9,972 bases of DNA from Lentisphaeria bacterium (GTDB lineage: Bacteria > Verrucomicrobiota > Lentisphaeria > Victivallales > GWF2-50-93). Both the position numbers and the translations under genes were made by a program. The notes under the pieces were generated by a model. It was not told the DNA's origin. It worked only from the letters and a program-made list of their open reading frames with translations, and did no database searches. The stretch spans positions 1 to 9,972 of the forward strand of contig JAGVIF010000165.1 of assembly GCA_020056205.1 (NCBI GenBank). The letters run 5' to 3'. Shown in pieces: positions 1 through 8,446 of the stretch. Position 1 is the stretch's first letter. Each line of letters begins with the position of its first letter.

Positions 1-21
1 AGAAAGCCATTTCTTGAACTA

Positions 22-273
22 GTGTATCGTCCCATAAGTGAAGTTGCATACTCTTCATGGCTGAACCTCGTGGAGCGTTTCTTCGGCAAGATCACCGACG
101 AACGCATCCGCCGTGGCGTCTTCCGCAGCGTGGTCGAATTGATCGAAGCCATCCACGAATATATCGAGGGGCGCAGCCGCAATCCGAAGCCGTTCGTCTG
201 GACGAAGGACGCTGACACCATCTTGACGAAACTGAAGCCCATCGCGAAGCAGCTCAATAAGACACTGCATTAA
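22..273 (+). pseudogene. IS630-family transposase, C-terminal remnant
   Basis: About 83 codons remain. The segment SWLNLVERFFGKITDERIRR matches the end of the IS630-family DDE domain, where the E of NLVERFF corresponds to the third catalytic acidic residue. The downstream NPKPFVWTKDADTIL is the usual C-terminal signature of the family. The two catalytic aspartates and the N-terminal helix-turn-helix are missing, so it cannot be active. The apparent GTG start at 22 lies inside the left terminal repeat and is not a real translation start. The stop codon (271-273) runs into the right terminal repeat. Confidence 0.85.
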
Positions 274-286
274 TGGGACGATACAC
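22..286 (+). mobile_element. Internally deleted IS630-family element (MITE-like)
   Basis: Perfect 14-bp terminal inverted repeats (gtgtatcgtcccat at 22-35 and its complement at 273-286) bound a 265-bp unit. Each end is flanked by the dinucleotide TA (20-21 and 287-288), the target duplicated by IS630/Tc1-mariner elements. Joining the flanks restores the palindrome aactagtt, whose ctag core is a known preferred target of some IS630 members. A full IS630 element is about 1.0-1.2 kb. Here the left terminal repeat is followed almost at once by the 3' end of the transposase gene, so most of the element has been deleted. With both ends intact it could still be moved by a transposase supplied elsewhere. 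Confidence 0.85.
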
Positions 287-339
287 TAGTTGTCAAATTG
301 GCGTTTACTGTCCGCTTGTAATACTCCTTATTTCGAATG

Positions 340-369
340 TTGATTGTGGCTTTTGTATTTTGCTAATAT
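340..369 (+). promoter_or_regulatory. Possible sigma70-type promoter for the three-gene operon
   Basis: TTGATT (340-345) and TAATAT (364-369) are separated by 18 bp in an AT-rich stretch, about 85 bases upstream of the preferred start at 453. The match is decent but such boxes are common by chance in AT-rich DNA. This is inferred from pattern only. Confidence 0.25.
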
Positions 370-452
370 TTTCTGTTTTTTTATTTGCAATTCCACTCCT
401 AGATGTTAAAATACGAACAGAACTCCAACAGTTTTTAGGCAATGAAAGACAT

Positions 453-2561
453 ATGATGTTTGTTTTGAAGATCATTTTCTTTATATTTTTATTTTTTGTC
501 TCATACATTTCTGTCTTAGGTGAAGAAGGCAAGGCAGATACGGTCTTAAACAATTTCATGGCAAGATTCGAAACAGGAGTGCTTGACGGGAAACAGGTAA
601 AAGAAATCAAAAGATTGACAAAGTCAAAAGATGAAAAAATTTCGGCTCGGGCCAACGCATTATACGCAAGATATCTATGCGAATGCGAAAACAGACCAGA
701 TGAGGCACTTGCAAAAATTGCACCGTTCGTCCTTCCCCCTGACAAATCTGCGGAATTCGCAAAGAAAGACAACTCTAAGAACGAAAAGACATTTCCACCA
801 GCCTCTGACTGGAACTTGAACAGTCCAGAATGCTGCGTCACCGCATCAGGAATATTGGCCTACAAGAAAAAATATCCCGAAGCCCTTGCCGGTCTGAATT
901 TAGTTGGAGAAAAACTTGAAGGTTTTCCTCGTGCATTGGCCGCAGAAGGTGTGGGCGATGTTCTTTTTGAACTGAAGCAGTTTCAAGGGGCAGCGGACGC
1001 GTTCAGGCTGGCTATCAACGTCCTTGACTCCTTCAGAAAAAGTTCGGATTATCTCAATGATCCAGACAAAATTGTCGATATAATCTTCCGCAGAATACAA
1101 AAAAAACTTTCAGAAGCTGAACGTATTCTGGACTGTGAAAAATACGGCCCGGAGTTTGTGGCATACAGGGAGGCAAGGAAAAATGAGTTTTCGGGGGATT
1201 TCCTGAGAGCCACAGTTCTCTATGGAAGAATAGTCAAGGATTTCCCAAACATTGTATATTCGGAGGCATCCAAGCTCTATCATTCGAAATGTCTTTTGCG
1301 GCTCGCGGGCAAGACCGAGTCAAAGAAGGCCGAAAATGAAATTATCGAACTCGATTTCCGCAACCGGAAAACCGACGCGATGCTGAAAAAGGATTCAGAT
1401 AAGATGTCCCGTCGCGTAGCTGAATCATTCAATGCACTCTTGAAAGAAGACGAGACATTGCTTTCCGAGATGAAAACTGTGCCTCTCGGCAGCAAATCCG
1501 CTGAAAAAGCTGCAAGCGTTCTCGAAAATTTCATTTCAGAAAACGAATTCGGTCTCTATCGCGGCGAAGCGTTACTCCTGCTTGCCGATTATCGCCTCGA
1601 GCGCGAACTTGAACCTGAAAAGGCGCTTGCAGCGTACGACAAAGCGGTCAGATGGATCGAAGAAGGCAAGAAAACCGGAGCGGAAATCGATAAATTTCAG
1701 GTTCCAGAAAAGGCGCTGACTGTGACATCGCCTCCACAGGCAATGCATCTATACGATGTCTGGGGAAACTTGAAATGGAGCGAAGCGGCACCTGGGAATG
1801 TGGTGAATCAATTCACCTGTCCATGGTATTTCGACTGGCTCGAACTCTCCGTCCTCTCGAAACGCGGTCTCTGCCATTATATCCTCGGCAATAAAGAACA
1901 GGCTCTCGAAGATATAAAAGTAATTATAAGGAATTCACCCGAGGAAAGGAAAAATTTTGAGGCCGGATGGTTCAACAGCTATTCAAGATTGAGAGATGAG
2001 TTCAAGGAAGGCAGAATGTTCGCCACAAAGGAAGAACTCGCTCAGTTCAAGGGGAAGGTCAAAACGGCCGTCATGGTCGCCGACTATTACTATGAGATCG
2101 AGGACTGGAACAGGGCATTCGAACTTTATACGTTCTACCGGGAACTTTACGGCAGCAAGTTCAATAAAAAGGCAAATGCCTATTTTGACTACGTGCTCGG
2201 TAACCTTTATCTGCTGAGAAAGGAGGATGAGAAGGGATTCACTCTTCTTGAAAAGTTTGACGGCAAACTTTATGAGGACACTGCGACATGGCCGCGTGCG
2301 ATATTCGCACTTTTCTCCCGTTATCAGACAATGAAAGGCAAAGAGGAATATGCCCTTGAACTCCTGCGCCGCGTCCACAAGAAAATTCCTGACGACATCA
2401 TGGGGAAAAGGGCATACTATCATCAGGCCGAATGTCTTTTCAGCCGGAAAAGATACGATGAGGCCATCCCGATCTTCGAGGATGTAATGAAAAAATATCC
2501 TGGAACATGGCTGGCACAGGGTGCAAGCCAGTATCTTGACGAAATAAGAAAAACCAAATAG
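453..2561 (+). CDS. Secreted tetratricopeptide-repeat protein (702 aa)
   Basis: I chose the ATG at 453 because a clean signal peptide starts there: two Met, a Lys, a run of about 15 Phe/Ile/Leu/Val residues, then a probable signal peptidase cut after VLG (residue 23). The frame is open back to an ATG at 273, but that codon lies in the right terminal repeat of the IS630 remnant and would bury the signal. The mature protein is helical with TPR-like pairs: DEALAKI (about 73-79), YPEALAGLNL and the following helix pair (about 141-190), a motif around GDFLRATVLYGRIVKDFP, and KALAAYDKAVRWIEEG. The clearest repeat is near the C-terminus, YYHQAECLFSRKRYDEAIPI, ending in FEDVMKKYPGT, which resembles periplasmic YbgF/BamD-type repeats. 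TPR proteins are scaffolds, so a binding role outside the cytoplasm is likely; the partner is unknown. Its stop is 12 bases before the next gene, implying co-transcription. The early part is more AT-rich than the rest. I recognise no catalytic domain. Confidence 0.85.
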   Translation: MMFVLKIIFFIFLFFVSYISVLGEEGKADTVLNNFMARFETGVLDGKQVKEIKRLTKSKDEKISARANALYARYLCECENRPDEALAKIAPFVLPPDKSAEFAKKDNSKNEKTFPPASDWNLNSPECCVTASGILAYKKKYPEALAGLNLVGEKLEGFPRALAAEGVGDVLFELKQFQGAADAFRLAINVLDSFRKSSDYLNDPDKIVDIIFRRIQKKLSEAERILDCEKYGPEFVAYREARKNEFSGDFLRATVLYGRIVKDFPNIVYSEASKLYHSKCLLRLAGKTESKKAENEIIELDFRNRKTDAMLKKDSDKMSRRVAESFNALLKEDETLLSEMKTVPLGSKSAEKAASVLENFISENEFGLYRGEALLLLADYRLERELEPEKALAAYDKAVRWIEEGKKTGAEIDKFQVPEKALTVTSPPQAMHLYDVWGNLKWSEAAPGNVVNQFTCPWYFDWLELSVLSKRGLCHYILGNKEQALEDIKVIIRNSPEERKNFEAGWFNSYSRLRDEFKEGRMFATKEELAQFKGKVKTAVMVADYYYEIEDWNRAFELYTFYRELYGSKFNKKANAYFDYVLGNLYLLRKEDEKGFTLLEKFDGKLYEDTATWPRAIFALFSRYQTMKGKEEYALELLRRVHKKIPDDIMGKRAYYHQAECLFSRKRYDEAIPIFEDVMKKYPGTWLAQGASQYLDEIRKTK

Positions 2562-2562
2562 T

Positions 2563-2566
2563 GAGG
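2563..2566 (+). promoter_or_regulatory. Ribosome binding site for the gene at 2574
   Basis: GAGG lies 7 bases before the ATG at 2574, just after the stop of the upstream TPR gene. It fixes the start of the second gene and supports coupled expression. Confidence 0.6.
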
Positions 2567-2573
2567 AAATATT

Positions 2574-4163
2574 ATGAGTGGAAAAGCAAAGAGAACGTTG
2601 TTTGTGGCAGGAATCTCGCTGGCGATGATTTTCGGACTGGAAGCCGCAGACTACAACCAAACCGAAAACTTCGGGGTGAAAAAGCCCGGCGACAGGGTGG
2701 GATTCACCGTAACCCCGCCCGGAACCGTGATTTCCGGCAACTGCACGAATTCCGGTGGTTTCGTCTGGACTGGTGGTCCGGCATCGTGGAACGGCACAAT
2801 CCCGGACGATTTCAGCGGGAACCATGCCGGTGCCTTCGACGGGACATATCAGCCGACAGGCACTGGCGGCCAACCCAAAATCTATACTTGGTATGTGGAT
2901 ACAAATGCGAAAGTAGTAAAAGTCGGCAAGATTGAAATCAATGCGGAAGGGAGCCAACATGATGTAACAGGACAGGAAATAACTCTCCTAAAGGGGACGA
3001 AATACACGTTCAAGGCAATTCCTGATCCGTCAAATCTAGCTTTTCCGTCCGGCGAACCTAAATGGTCTGGCATCGAGTCCGGATCTGGTGAAACGATCGA
3101 AGTCACATTTGACACCGAGGGGTCATTTTCTCTCACTGCCAAATGCGGATCAGAAACAGGGAAAAAGGTTGATCTTGTCGTTATCCTCCCTGAGATTGAG
3201 GAAGTAAGATATAAGGGGCAGGACATTGTTGACAAGCAGGACAAGTGGACAAAATCAGGAATCAATGATCCAGCATGCTTTGTTCAAAACCGTAACTCAT
3301 CAGTTGAAGTTGTCTTCAAACATGCAAGATCATTGACTTACAATACAAGTGTTGTCATATATGGAGATGTAAGCTGGTGGGACGATGACATGACCGGCGG
3401 GAATTATTCCGAGACGACAACTACTTTCAAAAATTGGCCGTCAACGCCGTTGATAATTCAGTCCGAAAGCACAAATGAACCTGAAGTGGATTATTACGAA
3501 GAAGTTGATATAACATGGCAGTACAAAGTACCATCTGGAATAAACAGCATGATTGATGCCGGTGATACTAACAGCCTTGATTATTATCTGATCTGGAATG
3601 ACCAAGTTGCAGGCTCAGAATTCAAATTCGATATCATTAAGTGGGCATGCGACGCCGCTGAAGATACCGCCGGAGAAGATGACATCAGGGAAGAACTTAA
3701 TGACGAAATATATAGCGAATATGATTACGATTACAACTGCCATATGCTATCAAGTAATTTTACTTGGTGCAACCGGGTATTGGGAATAAGCGCTAATACA
3801 TGGTATTGGAGCAGCTGTTCCTCAATGTATTACATTAAGCCGGGATTCCCGAATATCGGAGATATGGCAGCAATGCAGTCAATATCGTTTGTCCCAGCAG
3901 GCCATTTCTGGTCCCAAATATATGATTGGTCTTTTCATCAATGGGCACAATCTGGCGGAAAGCAGTATGACCCAAGTTCAGGCAATATTCACAATGGATC
4001 ATGGGGAGGATATGAAGATTACGTCATGGCTAAATATCACCGAGTGGACAGCCTTAGTCCGACTGTGGTTGTTCTTGACGATAATCAACCGGGTCAAACA
4101 CTCGGCTGCGAGTCAACTGGACAGGCTTTCAATGCAGCAGTTTTTGCATGGAGCTCACCCTGA
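2574..4163 (+). CDS. Secreted protein with Ig/PKD-like domain and transglutaminase-like C-terminal region (529 aa)
   Basis: The ATG at 2574 has a good ribosome binding site and opens a signal peptide (charged MSGKAKR, hydrophobic core, predicted cleavage after LEA at residue 24). Residues about 115-205 look like an Ig/PKD-type beta domain (TKYTFKA, WSG, VTFDTEGSFSLTAKCG). Residues about 210-350 are beta-rich with no family I recognise. Residues about 355-490 resemble the transglutaminase-like/papain fold. A helix begins at C389 (NCHMLSSNFTW, then RVLGI), followed by GHFWSQIYD with H444 and KQYDPSSG with D466. The order and context (Cys at a helix start, His before an aromatic strand, Asp in a DP turn) fit a Cys-His-Asp triad. 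If so, it is an extracytoplasmic protease, amidase or cross-linking enzyme; the substrate is unknown. The Trp/Tyr-rich end (WGGYEDY) suggests ligand binding or packing. It sits between two secreted repeat proteins, 12 and 19 bases away. The catalytic assignment is inference from motifs. Confidence 0.85.
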   Translation: MSGKAKRTLFVAGISLAMIFGLEAADYNQTENFGVKKPGDRVGFTVTPPGTVISGNCTNSGGFVWTGGPASWNGTIPDDFSGNHAGAFDGTYQPTGTGGQPKIYTWYVDTNAKVVKVGKIEINAEGSQHDVTGQEITLLKGTKYTFKAIPDPSNLAFPSGEPKWSGIESGSGETIEVTFDTEGSFSLTAKCGSETGKKVDLVVILPEIEEVRYKGQDIVDKQDKWTKSGINDPACFVQNRNSSVEVVFKHARSLTYNTSVVIYGDVSWWDDDMTGGNYSETTTTFKNWPSTPLIIQSESTNEPEVDYYEEVDITWQYKVPSGINSMIDAGDTNSLDYYLIWNDQVAGSEFKFDIIKWACDAAEDTAGEDDIREELNDEIYSEYDYDYNCHMLSSNFTWCNRVLGISANTWYWSSCSSMYYIKPGFPNIGDMAAMQSISFVPAGHFWSQIYDWSFHQWAQSGGKQYDPSSGNIHNGSWGGYEDYVMAKYHRVDSLSPTVVVLDDNQPGQTLGCESTGQAFNAAVFAWSSP

Positions 4164-4182
4164 AAGTGAACTGATTATTCCT

Positions 4183-6726
4183 ATGAACAAGATAACATTA
4201 TTGATTATACTCATACTCTCCTTGGGGCAAGCGGTCTATGCACTTGATAATGCCAATGGCAATTCAAAAGTGCAAACGGCAGATCGTTGGGATATTAAAG
4301 TTGTTAAAGAAGCTGACCAGTGGGTGGGTATTACTCCCGGTCCCGCAATGGCCATTGGTCTAAATGACAGGTGGTGGAAGGAAGAAAAAACGATATTGCT
4401 ACATAGATTGGAAAAATTTCCCGACTGCAGTTTTTCCGATGATATCGATTTGCTTCTTGCAACCGGTCTAATCTATTATGACAAAGATTACGATACTGCG
4501 GAAGAAAGGATTAATAAAATATGCAGTAAATATCCTGATGGAACCATCTATATGTTATCACCCTCTCTGGATCCTTTTGATCCCTTTGACAAAATATGGC
4601 GATTATATTCTCCAATTATTGTATCGATGAAACATGGGAAGATTCATAATATTCGTCTATTTATGAATAACCCTGGAGAGACTTCCGCTCTGCATTATTT
4701 CAATCATATTCAAAAATATCCCAACAGAACCCATGACTTAGCAACATTGCTATCTACAAAACTGATGATTATAAAAAATAAGGGAAATGATTCAAAGATT
4801 ATTTTACAAAAGTTCATGTGGAAGAATCAAGTATCGTTTTTAGAAATCCACAATGCCGACAAAGGAGCTGCGGAAGAAGAGTACGGGGTATATATCTTCA
4901 ATATTGAGAGAGTCTTTACGGCAGATGCCAAATTCTTAGCTTTAGAACTGAAGAAAAATGGGGAACTTGATCAGGCAATAAGTGTCCTTGAAAGCTTCAC
5001 AAAGAAATTCTGCGATGGTGGATGGTACAGTTCATTCAACGAACTTCTGGGGGACTTTTATCTTGAAAAAGGAGGAGAGGAAAACGCGAAAAAGGCTGCA
5101 CAGCAATATATTCTGGCCGAACAGGGATGGCTTGAAGAAAAAAAGAATGAATGCAGAAAAACATCGTTGGGAATTCCTATGGCTCCGCAGGAGTCTTCAT
5201 TGTTTTCAGAAGACGGCAATCTCAAGCACTGGGAAAGAGAATTCAACAGGCTAAAGGAAAAGGTTGAAAAATCCGGAGGAAAACTTCCGGTGAACTTAGA
5301 TGATGAAATTAAAAAGCTCAAGGATTTTTTCTCCTCTATTCGCGGGCCTAAGCCAATTCCCGAAGAATGGAACTTAAAACCCATCAACTTCGTCCCGGAT
5401 GATTTAAATAATTCCATTGCAAAAAATGACATTAATTCCTTGAAGAAATGGTCTCAGGATTTTACGTATGGGACGAAGGCGATTGAGAAACTTGGCTCCA
5501 GCCCCGGAGGGCTCAAGGCTTTAGAATGCATACTGACAGAGGCATCTGCGGAAAAAACGAAATGCCCCAGACATCTGTCGGAAATATTGTCAGCGCTTAA
5601 AAAGGCCGGCAAACTGGATGTCAAGCAGTTATTGAAAACAGTCAAGAATGATAAAATCAGAGAAACCTTGTACAATTTTTCGATAGAGAAGATGCCAGAG
5701 GAAAAAGCGCTCGACCTGTGTTTTCAAAAAGTAAAAGAGTATGCCAGTGATCCAGATGCCCATGTTGACGAACTATACATGTTTCTGAAAGGATTCGGAA
5801 ATCGCATGGATTCAAAAAGTCTAGAATGCTTCTCAAAACAACTTGGCAACAGGGATGCGGATCTTTCATCGAGGGAAAAGTGCCTGGCTATAATAGGTGA
5901 GTGGATATCCCTTGATCAGGAAACGCAGAATATCATTAATGACATGATCCGCAAGATTATGCTCGATACCAATGGAAGGAGCAAGGCGGAAGTTATAAGG
6001 GTCGTTGGAATATTTAAAAATCCCTCCACTCTAAAATACATCCCTCTCGAATCGGAAGAAAATATGGAGGTCACTGCCGAAGCTATTGCTGAATACTTCC
6101 ACTGTAAATCGGATCTGAAGCGGCAGGACGACAAAGTAAAAGCGTTTATAAAGGAAAGCAGTCCCCTGGTCAAGAAAATGTCTGATATGATCCGAGCTCC
6201 AGATCAACAGCCGAATCGTTCACCAGAAAACAAGGGAAAAGGAAAGGAAATCCCAAGGAATTTGACAAAAGAAGAGTCTGTCGCACTAAAAGGAATAATG
6301 TATGACAAAAATAAATCGTTGGAGGAACTCCGTTTACTGGACAAAATAATGACCGGAAGTTCCGACAGAAAGTTGCGCGACAGATGCCGGAAGGATTTGA
6401 GTAAATGGTTAAGGGGATATTCTTCATGCCGTGATTTTGTCGTAAGCATTGCCGCTCCGCTTATTCCGTCTGGTGAAAACCCCATACGAACATCGGCCAT
6501 GGAAGTACTTGGAAATTCAATTGACCTCTACAATTCATTTCTTCTTGAACCTTACCTGGATGATAAGAATCAGGAAATAAGAAACTGTGCCATGCGAAGT
6601 TGTGATAAGTTACTTTTTCTTCCTCCATCCACCGTGGGAGAAAATATAAAGGGAAGGATACAGAAGATAAAAGACATCTTCTTCGCGATACAGACGGAAT
6701 ACAGTTCGGCATCGTTACCCGAGTAA
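4183..6726 (+). CDS. Secreted TPR/HEAT-like helical repeat protein (847 aa)
   Basis: The start at ATG 4183 is chosen because it begins a typical signal peptide (MNKITLLIILILSLGQAVYA, cleavage after VYA at residue 20) 19 bases after the previous stop. The frame is open back to 3889, but that part overlaps the upstream gene in another frame. No strong ribosome binding site precedes it, so translation may depend on coupling. TPR-like helices occur at about 90-120 (YYDKDYDTAEERINKICSKYP) and about 245-315 (ELDQAISVLESFTKKF, GDFYLEKGGEENAKKAAQQY). From about 400 the chain is mostly helical and HEAT-like, clearest near the end (NPIRTSAMEVLGNS, then LDDKNQEIRNCAMRSCDKLL). A charged, Pro/Lys-rich linker lies near residue 670. 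There is no catalytic signature. With the first gene it brackets the putative transglutaminase-like protein, so a scaffold or regulatory role is a reasonable guess. No convincing terminator follows it. Confidence 0.85.
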   Translation: MNKITLLIILILSLGQAVYALDNANGNSKVQTADRWDIKVVKEADQWVGITPGPAMAIGLNDRWWKEEKTILLHRLEKFPDCSFSDDIDLLLATGLIYYDKDYDTAEERINKICSKYPDGTIYMLSPSLDPFDPFDKIWRLYSPIIVSMKHGKIHNIRLFMNNPGETSALHYFNHIQKYPNRTHDLATLLSTKLMIIKNKGNDSKIILQKFMWKNQVSFLEIHNADKGAAEEEYGVYIFNIERVFTADAKFLALELKKNGELDQAISVLESFTKKFCDGGWYSSFNELLGDFYLEKGGEENAKKAAQQYILAEQGWLEEKKNECRKTSLGIPMAPQESSLFSEDGNLKHWEREFNRLKEKVEKSGGKLPVNLDDEIKKLKDFFSSIRGPKPIPEEWNLKPINFVPDDLNNSIAKNDINSLKKWSQDFTYGTKAIEKLGSSPGGLKALECILTEASAEKTKCPRHLSEILSALKKAGKLDVKQLLKTVKNDKIRETLYNFSIEKMPEEKALDLCFQKVKEYASDPDAHVDELYMFLKGFGNRMDSKSLECFSKQLGNRDADLSSREKCLAIIGEWISLDQETQNIINDMIRKIMLDTNGRSKAEVIRVVGIFKNPSTLKYIPLESEENMEVTAEAIAEYFHCKSDLKRQDDKVKAFIKESSPLVKKMSDMIRAPDQQPNRSPENKGKGKEIPRNLTKEESVALKGIMYDKNKSLEELRLLDKIMTGSSDRKLRDRCRKDLSKWLRGYSSCRDFVVSIAAPLIPSGENPIRTSAMEVLGNSIDLYNSFLLEPYLDDKNQEIRNCAMRSCDKLLFLPPSTVGENIKGRIQKIKDIFFAIQTEYSSASLPE

Positions 6727-6772
6727 GACTGATCCAAAACAATTTGAAGCAAAGCATGGCGTGACATTCCGG

Positions 6773-6811
6773 GTTCAGCCGATGTTTTCAGCAATTTCCC
6801 GTCGGCTGAAC
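6773..6811. repeat. 10-bp perfect inverted repeat between convergent genes
   Basis: GTTCAGCCGA (6773-6782) and its exact complement (6802-6811) flank a 19-base spacer. It lies between the end of the plus-strand operon (6726) and the end of the minus-strand permease remnant, whose stop (6775-6777) is inside the left arm. The position suits a bidirectional terminator, but there is no T-run on either side and the loop is long, so function is uncertain. Confidence 0.4.
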
Positions 6812-7077
6812 ATTGAAATCGCGAGGAAACAACACATGGAAAGATAGGGGAAGGCATAAACCGCCGCAAGAAGGACATAGTTTAACGGGATCTGCTTTCT
6901 GCTGGAAAGGGCGTCCGCAAGCCAGAACAGCTGCCAGTTTGGAATTGCCGCATATATCACCGCGGCAATGACGCTGTCTCCCGCGTTTCCTCCAAAATAA
7001 TAGTCCGAAACAAGTCCGAGAATGAATATGATGGAACAGGCTGTCATATTCGAAATCAATTCCAGCCGCGTAGAAAG
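6775..7077 (-). pseudogene. ABC-2-type transporter permease, C-terminal fragment truncated by IS256
   Basis: The minus-strand frame is open from the TGA at 6775-6777 through the left end of the IS256 element, with no break at the junction. The host-derived part begins near 7077, so the TTG-started reading from 7059 is only the visible tail of a longer gene. The sequence has three hydrophobic segments and the phrase TRLELISNMTACSIIFILGL followed by VSDYYFG, then IPNWQLFWLADAL, IPLNYVLLAAVYAFPY and a terminal FSRRE. This pattern resembles the last membrane helices of ABC-2-type permeases with IPNxQxFWxxDAL motifs; the family call is from memory of such proteins. The N-terminal part is not found on the far side of the IS, so the gene is broken and probably non-functional. 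Confidence 0.6.
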
Positions 7078-7107
7078 GAGATAATATAAAAAGTTGTGTA
7101 TGGATTT
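7078..7107 (+). repeat. Left terminal inverted repeat of the IS256-family element
   Basis: It contains GTTGTGTATG followed by GATTT and pairs with the right end. The core block of 10 bases is perfect; the outer part has four mismatches, and one base is missing after the core compared with the right end. Confidence 0.8.
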
Positions 7108-7171
7108 AAAACAACGTGTCTTGACTTATATTAAAATTTCACAAAAAATAACAAAGAAAGGACACGCTGTC

Positions 7172-8410
7172 ATGAACAAAGCTACAATGGAGACGCTGAA
7201 AGATCAAGTTCCGGAGATGCTCGGGCTTGAAGAAATCGTGAGAATTGGAGTCAGGAAGATGCTTGAAATTGGACTGAGTGCGGAGGTGGCCGAGTATGTC
7301 GGCAGGATGGGTGGTGTGCTGACCGCCGACAAAAGATCTGCCATAGTCTGCAATGGCTTTCACAGGGAACGGGAGATATTTGTCGGTTCCGGGCCGGTTC
7401 CTGTGAAGGTTCCGAGAACCCGCAACCGCAACGGAGACAAGGAGAACTTCGTGAGCCGCCTTGTTCCGCCGTACCGGCGCAGGAGCCTGGCGATAGACGA
7501 GGCGATTCCGCTGCTCTATCTGAAGGGGATTTCGGGCAACGACATGGCTGAAGTTCTCGGCGGTCTTTTCGGTCCCGGCTTCGCCGGAGCTTCTCCGGCG
7601 AACGTCATGCGCCTGAAATCGGTGTGGGAGAAGGAATACGAACTCTGGAATTCCAGAGATCTGTCGTTTGCCCGATACTGCTACATATGGGTGGACGGCA
7701 TTTATTTCAACCTGAGACACGGCGACAGCCGCCTCTGCGTGCTTGTCGTGATCGGCGCCACCGAAAACGGGGAGAAGGAGCTTGTAGCCGTTGGCGGAGG
7801 ATACAGGGAGAGCGCCGAGAGCTGGAGCTGCATCATCAGAGATATCATCTCCAGGGGGCTTGTTCCGCCCAGGCTGGCCATAGGGGACGGGAGTCTGGGG
7901 TTCTGGTCGGCCAAAGAGGTTGTCATGCCGGAGACCAAAGGACAGCGATGCTGGGTGCACAAGACGGCAAACGTTCTGGACAAGCTGCCCAAATGCGTCC
8001 AGAAACAGGCCAAGCCCATGATCCACGAGATATACATGTCCCCGACAAAAGCCCTGGCCGACAAGGCCTTCGACAGGTTCATAAATGTTTTCGGGCCCAA
8101 ATATCCGAAGGCGGCGGAGTGTCTTTCCAAAGACAGGGAAAGCCTTCTCAATTTCTACGCTTTTCCGGCCGAGCACTGGAAGCACATACGGACGACAAAT
8201 GCCATAGAGTCGACTTTTGCGACCGTCAGGCTGAGAACGGACAAGACCAGGGGGCATGGAAGCATGGGGACGACTCTTCAGATGGTCTTCAAGCTCGTCG
8301 ATGCCGCATCGAAAGGATGGCAGAGGCTCAGCGGGCACAAGCTGATCCCGAAAGTCCTAGACAACGTCAAATTCGTAGACGGAGTAGAGGCCAAGGAGAA
8401 AGCAGCATAG
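7172..8410 (+). CDS. IS256-family transposase (mutator-type DDE), 412 aa
   Basis: It catalyses transposition of the surrounding element. The ATG at 7172 is preferred because AAAGGA (7157-7162) lies 9 bases upstream; the frame is open back to 7094, but that stretch is in the terminal repeat region. Catalytic residues are visible in the expected order: D175 in YIWVDGIYFN, D239 in LAIGDGSLGFW and E346 in TTNAIESTFATVR. The segment QRCWVHKTANVLDKLP (C260, H263) is the typical insert between the second D and the E. The C-terminal GHGSMGTTLQMVFKLV block is also characteristic. The length fits the family (about 390-420 aa) and there are no frameshifts, so it is likely active. Confidence 0.95.
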   Translation: MNKATMETLKDQVPEMLGLEEIVRIGVRKMLEIGLSAEVAEYVGRMGGVLTADKRSAIVCNGFHREREIFVGSGPVPVKVPRTRNRNGDKENFVSRLVPPYRRRSLAIDEAIPLLYLKGISGNDMAEVLGGLFGPGFAGASPANVMRLKSVWEKEYELWNSRDLSFARYCYIWVDGIYFNLRHGDSRLCVLVVIGATENGEKELVAVGGGYRESAESWSCIIRDIISRGLVPPRLAIGDGSLGFWSAKEVVMPETKGQRCWVHKTANVLDKLPKCVQKQAKPMIHEIYMSPTKALADKAFDRFINVFGPKYPKAAECLSKDRESLLNFYAFPAEHWKHIRTTNAIESTFATVRLRTDKTRGHGSMGTTLQMVFKLVDAASKGWQRLSGHKLIPKVLDNVKFVDGVEAKEKAA

Positions 8411-8446
8411 CAAAAGGGAGTTTTCAGGACACGTGAAAATAATATG

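Noticed and set aside
273..452. N-terminal extension of the TPR protein from the ATG at 273
   Set aside because: The ATG is in the terminal repeat of the IS630 remnant and the extension would put about 60 residues before an otherwise clean signal peptide at 453.
1983..2960. Long minus-strand open frame (325 codons)
   Set aside because: It lies opposite two well-supported plus-strand genes, crosses their boundary, and its sequence has no recognisable domain or sensible start.
3889..4182. N-terminal extension of the 847-aa repeat protein
   Set aside because: It overlaps the transglutaminase-like gene in another frame; a signal peptide starts exactly at 4183, after the upstream stop.
7121..7150. 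Promoter-like TTGACT upstream of the IS256 transposase
   Set aside because: No convincing -10 box lies at the right spacing; the region is simply AT-rich.
7139..8338. Long minus-strand frame opposite the IS256 transposase (399 codons), and the plus-strand frame at 7624-8436
   Set aside because: Both are shadows of the intact transposase, which shows all catalytic motifs; their compositions look like out-of-frame reads of it.
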